DNA from: Undaria pinnatifida
Taxonomy: Eukaryota; Sar; Phaeophyceae; Laminariales; Alariaceae
Length of the DNA stretch: 64,000 nucleotides
Assembly (NCBI GenBank): GCA_012845835.1
Contig: JABAKD010000016.1
Span: forward strand, 23,838,053-23,902,052
Direction: 5' to 3'
Under the pieces are notes generated by a model that made no database searches, was not told where the DNA came from, and saw only the letters and a program-made list of their open reading frames with translations. The position numbers and the translations under genes were made by a program. Shown in pieces: positions 57,493 through 64,000 of this stretch (within the stretch, counting starts at the first letter, position 1; each line of letters starts with the position of its first letter).

Positions 57493-57824
57493 ATACGCCC
57501 GAAACCCTCAACTTTCATGCAAACGCGAAAATGCGCCGCGTTCCGCCTCGTGCTTTTTGGAGTATTTTGCCGCAACAACCGCGGGCCAGCGCAATGAAAA
57601 AACGCACGTTTAGCCTTGCACTTCCACCCCCCCTCCCCGCCCCCCGACCCATGGTACGAGTCGTTTCGGAGGCAGAAGCGTCCCCTACAAATTGTGCTCA
57701 TCCGCGAGGTTCGCCTTTAACAGTAGTAGTCGAAGGAAGGCCACCACTGCTACTACTACGACTAGAGATACATACATACACCGTTCCGTTTTGTGTCTCG
57801 ACAAATATACCACAGGTACTAATA

Positions 57825-58655
57825 GTTGTCACGGTACTCCGAGTGGGGGTTGCGTTGTTGATCGGTATTGGGAAGCGTGCCCGTCATGGGTTCCGGTGTC
57901 TTTATAAGTCTCTCCTCATACGACTCGCGCTGGCTATAGGCTTCAAGCTTGTGCATTTTTTCCCTCTAAATAGATTGTTGAAAGACAGACATGACAGGGC
58001 TAGACAGGGTAGTGTAATGGAGTGCCCTCCGAAGATGGATAGTTTATAGATTCGACGTGAAACCACGTCACAGTTGAAGTGAAACCACGTGATATTAGAT
58101 GTCACATTCACGTCAAGGCCATCATAGACGGGCGGTAATGTAGGTGACGATGATGGGACAAGCAGGACGCTCCTCATCTCACTACCCTTGCGATACCCTG
58201 CGCTGCCCTGCAGCCCCGATATGTCTGTCTTTTAGTATTCTATATAGGGAAATAGTCTAATGCATGAGCTTTTGAGTCTATCCAGCGAGCCATGAGGAGA
58301 GACCAACCAAAGACACCGGAACCCATGAGAAGCACGCTTCCCAACACCGACCAACCACGCATCCCCCACTCGGAGTACCACCACAGTAGTGCAGGGTAGT
58401 GCAAGGTAGTGCAGGGTAGTGCAGGGTAGTGCAGGGTAGTGCAGGGTAGTGCAGGGTAGTGCAGGGTAGAGAGATGAGGGGCATCCTGCTTGTCCCATCG
58501 TCGTCACCCATACATTATCGCCCATCTAGATATGATGGCCTTGGCGTAAGTGTGACATCTAATGACGCATAACATCACGTGATTTCACCGCAACCACATG
58601 ACATGGTTTCACGTGGAATCTATAAGCCATCCTTCTACGGAGAGCACTCCATTAC
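57825..58655. repeat. inverted duplication with rearranged order
   Basis: Segment A (57825-57925: CGAGTGGGGGTTGCG, GTGCCCGTCATGGGTTCC, GGTGTCTTTATAAG) is inverted at 58280-58380. Segment B (58010-58180: GTAATGGAGTGCCCTCCG, ACGTGAAACCACGT, GGGACAAGCAGGACGCTCC) is inverted at 58465-58655. The order on + is A, B, A', B', not the A, B, B', A' of a simple hairpin. Confidence 0.75.
58386..58468. repeat. 10-base tandem repeat, 8 copies
   Basis: GTAGTGCAGG repeated eight times with one substitution (GTAGTGCAAG). It sits exactly between the inverted segments A' and B'. Confidence 0.95.
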
Positions 58656-60114
58656 AAAATAATACTATTAAAGCTATTGTTTTTAATATTAAATATTGGT
58701 ACATGTAGTCTAGTGAGTTTCGGAAAAAAAATAGAAGTGCTGAAAAAGAGTGGATGGTGTTTATCGTGGGCGGAACAGCACCCATTTTACATTTTCGGTG
58801 TGAAAAAAAGTACTCAAAAATATCCTTTACTTTGCCTATTGGTTGAGGTCTGCGTTTCGGCCGGCAGATTGTTTTTATAAAAATGCCGGTTAATAATACG
58901 AAACATGCGGCGGGGCAGCGGGACCGCCCGTCCTTGCCTTGCCTTGCCGACCTCGAGGCTCCCAAAGGGTTACAGCAGTAGTATTAAATTAGGGTTTGGG
59001 TGTGTAGTATAGTCCATACGACCCTCTTTTATTTCGTCTATAATATCGGACGTGTACTTGTTGTGTGTACAAGTGTATGTTTTTCGTAGCGCTGCGTGTC
59101 GCCTGCCTTTACCTCGCTACACCCCCCGTGCTGGCGAGTTATCGCCCTTGCTTCGTTTTCTCATATATTCATCTCGGCCACATGACGACCCATCGGACCA
59201 TGAGCAACGCAAACAAGCCCTCTGACTGAGCAAGGTTTTCGTCTTTCTTCTTTTTTCCGAAGTAGGTACTGACACAGCAGTTTTGTACCGTGGATTGATG
59301 ACTGACCCAACCAGCTACTGAAAGGTACCTACTTACCTGGTGTTACGATGATGACCACCCGGGTTTCTTAAAGATAGACGGGATGTTGCCTTCCCGATGG
59401 TAGGACGGAATGTTACTGAGAGTTGTAGAACACCGTGATGTATATGTGCACACAGAAATAGTCTAACTGATTATTACTTGGATTTGGAGAAGAAACAATC
59501 TCATCGTGCGTACACCGCTCGACACACGAGGAAGCGACTGCCAGTCCACTTGGCTAGAGAAACATACCATGTACCTTGAGTGGGGTGGGGTATTCGCACC
59601 ACGGCGATGAACCGCCTTTCTCTAGAGTTTAGTTACTACAGCAGTGTTGCGAGGCCGCAGGGGAAGCACCAACGGGCAAGATCCAACGAAATCCTTGAAA
59701 GTATAATGATGGAAGAACGTGTCTTCCATTCACACAGTATTAATAGTGCTACGTAGTCAGTGTGGATACAATAGTGTACTGTTGTGGTTCCAGTGTTCGT
59801 TTCCCCTGAAACGTTTTTCCTCTTTCTTTCTCGTCTCGAGTAGCGGCGTCGACCGAACTTACCAAGTTCCACCTAGCTGTCTTTTCCTCTCGAAATCAGC
59901 ACAGCTCTCGGCCATTCTTACGTAGTGACGTGCATGCTATCATAGACGGTCGACCAGCCAGCTCCACGTATATACGAGTGTCTTGACGACAGGCATGCTC
60001 GTGTGGTCACGTGATCACCTGCTACGTGTCGCGTAGCACTTACCACAGCAGCAAAAACACAGCAGCAGCACATAGTCTAGTACGGTGGTGTCCCGCCGAG
60101 CACTATCGAGGACG
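58656..60114. other. intergenic, no gene recognised
   Basis: Upstream of CFAP299. Short frames only. Several GTACCT/GTACCA words and CAG-rich text just before the start codon (60050-60075). Confidence 0.45.
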
Positions 60115-62855
60115 ATGTCGGGAAAGGACAAAGCTTCCGCGGAGGACTTGCACGTGATGGACACAGTGGAGCAGTACGAATCCTACGAAGACTACCTCGA
60201 TTCGCAGGTAAGGCTGGTATGGTGGAGGATCGTCCTGATGGGTGTCTGGTGCGCGTCTGCTTTATGCGAAGAACGTTGGTCTGGAAGCGTGCGTGTGTGT
60301 TTTTCGTTTTTTCTGCCCATCGACAACCAGCACATCCCAGGCTCCGTACGAACAGTACGGGTTTTACAACGTACCAGGTACAGCCTAGAGAGATATCGGT
60401 GTAGTCTAAGCTTTGTGGTCACAAAACTACGTACGAATCATACGAATCGCATGAGCAGGGGGTACATTTTTTTAATGAAACACAACATACATGCATCATC
60501 GAACGGATCGAACGTGTATTACTCTGTACGTAGTCAGATCGTTGAATTATAAGTTGAGCATTAGACTATACCAAGCAAGTCAGAGCAAGTGGTATCTGGC
60601 TCTCAAGTGGAAGTTAGCGGTACTGCTTGAAGGTTGGCGTCGCTACCAAAGTGACCACAGCGGACCCCTCGCAGCAGGCGCCTGGAGGTGCTGCTGCTGC
60701 TGTAGAAATGTTCTCAGAAATAGGTACTACTGCTGTTGCGGCGTGCAGTAGACAGGGCAGCAGATATATAATACCTGGTACAAGTAGTGTCATCTGTACT
60801 ACTGCCGCCATACCAGGTACGTACAGCATGAATCGTGGTACCTTTACTCCCCCGTGTACTTTATGTCGACTACGACATACGTCGACTACGACGTAACCCT
60901 GCTTTGGGCGAAAACACCGGCCGCCATGCACATGTATGTGCGATTACATTAACGTTGTGTGGTGAAGACGACATGAGCGTGCTCGGACGAAAGCACAGGT
61001 CAACATTTATGTGCGCTGGTCTTGGTTCTCTTCGTAGACGACGACGCGGCCGTTCTTGAGTGAAAACGACGGTCGGCATGTGCTGTATGTGCTGTATGTG
61101 CGGGAGCCTGATTTCTGTTCACATGTAGATGATTCCATCTTGATTTCCCCCCTGCTGGGAAATCCCTGTGGCACGCCGTGATGTCGAGAGTGTGTGCGCA
61201 GTTGTTACAGGAGATGCCATCGGACAATCTTGCCTCTCATGCAATGAAGGTTGCTGCATACTGCCTCCAATATCGGTATTTCATCGATCGGTCATGCTTG
61301 GATAGTTCGCGGCGCGATCGTAGACACAGGGGTGCTATTAGATGTTCGCCGATGATACGTAGAGAAGTCGAACGTAATTCTAGACTAGTAAACTCGCATG
61401 TACCTACGTAGAGTAGACCACGTCGTTGACTGTGCGCATCGTTTCAGGTTTCTTACGACTGCGACTACGTGGCCGTGAAATGACGAGGATGTGCATATGA
61501 CATCATTATCGCAAAAGCACGATTAGCCATGGGAAGACCCTTTGCCTTCGCATTTCTACATGATGTACGGGATAGAGTTGTGTAATGCCCGTTAGCAGGA
61601 GCTATGCAGTAGCACCTGTTGGTTTGCGTATATCGTAGTCGGTGCTGGCTAAGTGCGACTATGTGGCGTAACAGGTACCTGGTACCTGGTATGCATATGT
61701 GGATGTTTCTTCCAGCGATCATGCCGTATTAAACAAGTTTTTCATGCAGATGTGCGCATCGTTGATCAAGCGCTCATCACTCATCACCCGTGACCACACG
61801 TCTCGGCACCTACGAGTACAACCTTTACGATATTTGACTTTTCTGAGGCGTGTCATGGTGCGGCATGGCAGTCTCCATATGGTATTCCATATTGTGTCAT
61901 GGCGTGCCATGGCGTGCCATGGGCTTCCACGGCGCTGTCATGGCACTGCCACGGGCTCCCATGAAAACAATGTGCATCGTTGAACTCGCTGTGGACGAAC
62001 GGACGGACGCGCACATTGACAGGTAACTGAGACGGACATGTACTATCTTCAAGATGAAGATCTTGCGCGCCAGTTAGTCGAGCTTGGATACCGCGGATCA
62101 GGGGACACCTTGCAAAGGTAAGTCGTTGCAGTAGTGCAAGTCGCGGTAAAACGTTGCTATTAATAGTGTTAAGCCCTGTTCATAATAGTCTTTTCGGAAA
62201 GTGGAAAGTAAAATTTTTTAATTGGAACGTGGAATCGGTAATCTCGCCGCCCCTTATAAAAAACGGAATTTGAAGTAGTTCATGCATCTAGATTCCGTTT
62301 TTATAATCTCGCCGCCCCCTTGGGGGCGGCGAGATTACCGATTCCACGTTCCAATTAAAAAATTCTACTTTCCACTTTCCGAAAAGATTATTATGAACAG
62401 GGCTTTAGCTTTAGTGTTGGTGCTAGTGTTGGCGTTAGTGATAGTTTTAGACTTCCCGGCACGGTAAGTTCACCATTATATTGTTGGCGTTAGCGATAGT
62501 TTTAGACTTCCCGGCACGGTAAGTTCACCATTATCTATGTGTCGGAAAAGAACGTCGCTGCCAGTTGTCATTCGGGTGTCACCACGGCAGGCGGCAATGC
62601 CATGAATGCCATGAATGCTCCAAGGACTTGGCAAGCTCATGCTAATGCCATGGCACTACCATGGAAACTTCAAAATGGTAGGTACGCATCTCTGGCTCTT
62701 CTCGTTTCCCCCCTGCCATCTGATGCCGACCTTCATGCCCTCGTTAACGTGGTGTGCGACGCCTCAGGGAGGAATTTGAGGCCCGCAAAAAGTCCCTTCG
62801 AGAGCGGAGTACTCATAAGACCAATGCTCCGAAGCAGCTGTCGAGTTCCGGGAAG
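60115..62855 (+). CDS. CFAP299: cilia- and flagella-associated protein 299, 5' part
   Basis: Three exons seen: 60115-60207, 62023-62117 and 62768-62855, phases 0, 2 and 0. They encode the first 92 residues. The text follows CFAP299 (C4orf22) closely: EQYESYEDYLDSQ, then YYLQDEDLARQLVELGYRGS and REEFEARKKSLRERS. The protein is usually about 230 residues, so more than half lies in exons beyond 62855; none was found before the window edge. The family is restricted to organisms with motile cilia, so the source makes flagellated cells. The first ATG of the open frame is used; a GTG lies upstream in frame. Confidence 0.9.
60208..62022. other. CFAP299 first intron
   Basis: Holds five exact TACCAGGTA/TACCTGGTA words (60372, 60772, 60811, 61676, 61683), the densest group in the window, and a GGCATGGCGTGCCATGG-rich palindromic stretch (61880-61965). 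No other gene. Confidence 0.5.
62172..62404. mobile_element. Tourist/Harbinger-like MITE (near-perfect hairpin)
   Basis: Arms of about 90 bases are almost exact complements: AGCCCTGTTCATAATAGTC through GGAATCGGTAATCTCGCC on the left and the reverse complement on the right. Both ends are flanked by TTA (62169-62171 and 62405-62407). A 3-base TTA duplication and ends like AGCCCTGTTC are typical of PIF/Harbinger Tourist elements. No coding capacity. In the second CFAP299 intron. Confidence 0.85.
62428..62537. repeat. 54-base tandem duplication
   Basis: GTTGGCGTTAGTGATAGTTT, TAGACTTCCCGGCACGGTAA and GTTCACCATTAT occur twice in a row with one change. Directly beside the MITE. Confidence 0.9.
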
Positions 62856-63009
62856 GTGATACTTTGCTGTTCGTAGGGTCTTGTAAGAGCCACAACTAAG
62901 TTATTTTATGCATTGCTTCTCTGAGCCTGCTCGATGGGCGTTGTCTTTCAGGGTGCCCCCCCCCCCCCCCCCCCCCCCCAAGCTCCTACTAGTAGGCTAT
63001 ATAGTCCAG

Positions 63010-63470
63010 TGGGGAAACACTGCATTACGAGTATAGCCCCAACGTTTGTTGGTTATATAGCAATACGAGCCATTGAGCTACTTGGTCACGTGACTAAATA
63101 GTGGGTCGTGCTATACAACCAACAAAATATATGTTGTCGAGTTCGTAAACTGATTCTCACCGACTTTTTAACGGGGATCTCCGGGACCTTCACCTTCACC
63201 TTCCCCTTGCCACGCACTACAGTAGTACTCAGGAGCAAACTATCATAACCATTCATGATGTCTCTATTAATAGCGCGCACGCCGAAAAAGACTAACGTGG
63301 CAAGCAGAGAGCCCCGGAGACCCCTGCTACGAACTCGGTGAGAGTCAACTCACGGACTCGAAAACATATATTTTGTTGGTTATAAGCACTACCAACTGAG
63401 CTACTTAGTCTAGCCGCGTGGCTAAGTAGCTCAGTAGGTAGTGCTATATAGCCAATAACGTTTTGGGCGA
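63010..63470. other. cluster of tRNA-like sequences
   Basis: Three related stretches. On -: AAGTAGCTCAATGGCTCG with TATATAACCAACAAACG (about 63090-63020) and AGTAGCTCAGTTGGTAGTGC with TTATAACCAACAAAAT and TTTTCGAGTCC (about 63410-63350). On +: AAGTAGCTCAGTAGGTAGTG with CTATATAGCCAATAACG (63423-63465). They look like D arm plus anticodon arm, one with a B-box-like T arm. The latter two face each other. No complete cloverleaf could be built. Confidence 0.45.
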
Positions 63471-63787
63471 TCATGCCTTGGGATCCTGCCTGTATTGCCC
63501 ATGAAGGTGGTCGTGAACTATCACGGTGCAGCGGCGGCGCCCCGAACGGTATGTGGAACGTATTCCGGGTGCATCCATGAGCAACCTCCCTCCACATAGA
63601 GCTGCGCATGCGGGTAGGTTAAACGGTCTACGGCACTAGAGGGAGTGAGGTTGCCCATGTTAAAGTAACCGCAGTGCTTTCAGTATGAACAACGACATCA
63701 GAATACTCTTTATCTTCGTTGTTTTTCCAGGGCTTCCCGCAGGTCATGACCCGACGCGCGGGTCGTGTCAGGTATTTCCAAACCTCA

Positions 63788-63985
63788 CGGGTCGGGTCGG
63801 GTCGGGTGAAGAGGTTTTGAACACTCACGGGTCAGGTCGAGTTGGGTCAAGAGGCTTTGAAATTTCGCGGGTCGGGTTGGGTTGGGGTAACAGCTTTTTC
63901 AATCTCACGGGTCGGGTCGGGTCGGGTCAGAAGGTTTTCTCATTTCACGAGTTGGTTTGGGTGATGGCCCGCGAGAAACGGATCA
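63788..63985. repeat. approximately 50-base tandem repeat, 4 copies
   Basis: Copies of CACGGGTCGGGTCGGGTCGG followed by a spacer like GAAGAGGTTTTGAACA, increasingly diverged, and themselves built of GGGTC pentamers. Continues to the window edge. Confidence 0.85.
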
Positions 63986-64000
63986 CGTCACGGGTCGGAC

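Larger units (their letters stand above)
62856..64000. other. CFAP299 intron or downstream; no exon found
   Basis: Begins after the donor AAG|GTGATA. Contains a C20+ run (62958-62979), tRNA-like sequences (63010-63470) and a tandem repeat at the end. Confidence 0.45.

Overview
This is a eukaryotic nuclear window: genes are split by long GT-AG introns, intergenic DNA is full of microsatellites and dispersed repeats, and nothing looks like an operon. It carries a nuclear gene for a thylakoid protein with a heterokont-style bipartite plastid presequence (signal peptide followed by an S-G-F cleavage motif) and a flagellar gene (CFAP299). This fits a photosynthetic stramenopile with flagellated cells, most likely a brown alga. 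The species assignment is inference.

Seven genes could be assembled exon by exon, each checked by matching splice phases. From left to right: a tRNA CCA-adding enzyme (+, 2.2-11.5 kb); a protein with a C-terminal DPY-30/RIIa-like docking motif (+, 13.9-16.5 kb); an ornithine-decarboxylase-family protein (-, 26.5-20.7 kb) that lacks the usual catalytic cysteine motif; a WD40 protein (+, 33.9-36.4 kb); a PsbW-like photosystem II subunit (-, 44.1-39.2 kb); a TCAIM-like mitochondrial protein (+, 44.7-51.3 kb); and the 5' part of CFAP299 (+, from 60.1 kb, running off the right edge). They are unrelated housekeeping, plastid, mitochondrial and flagellar functions. The PsbW-like and TCAIM-like genes are divergent across about 560 bp.

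The rest is repeat-rich. I see a tRNA-derived SINE family (six copies), a hAT-type MITE with 8-bp target duplications, a Tourist/Harbinger-like hairpin MITE with TTA duplications, a decayed element carrying a NADAR-like domain between direct repeats, a composite family with poly(C)/poly(G) modules in inverted copies, and several tRNA-like sequences. A 9-base near-palindrome, TACCAGGTA, occurs 22 times on both strands against about 0.5 expected by chance. The region 51.3-60.1 kb holds no convincing complete gene.

Exon boundaries were read by eye from splice consensus and phase. Transcript data are not available here, so first exons and the smallest exons are the least certain parts.
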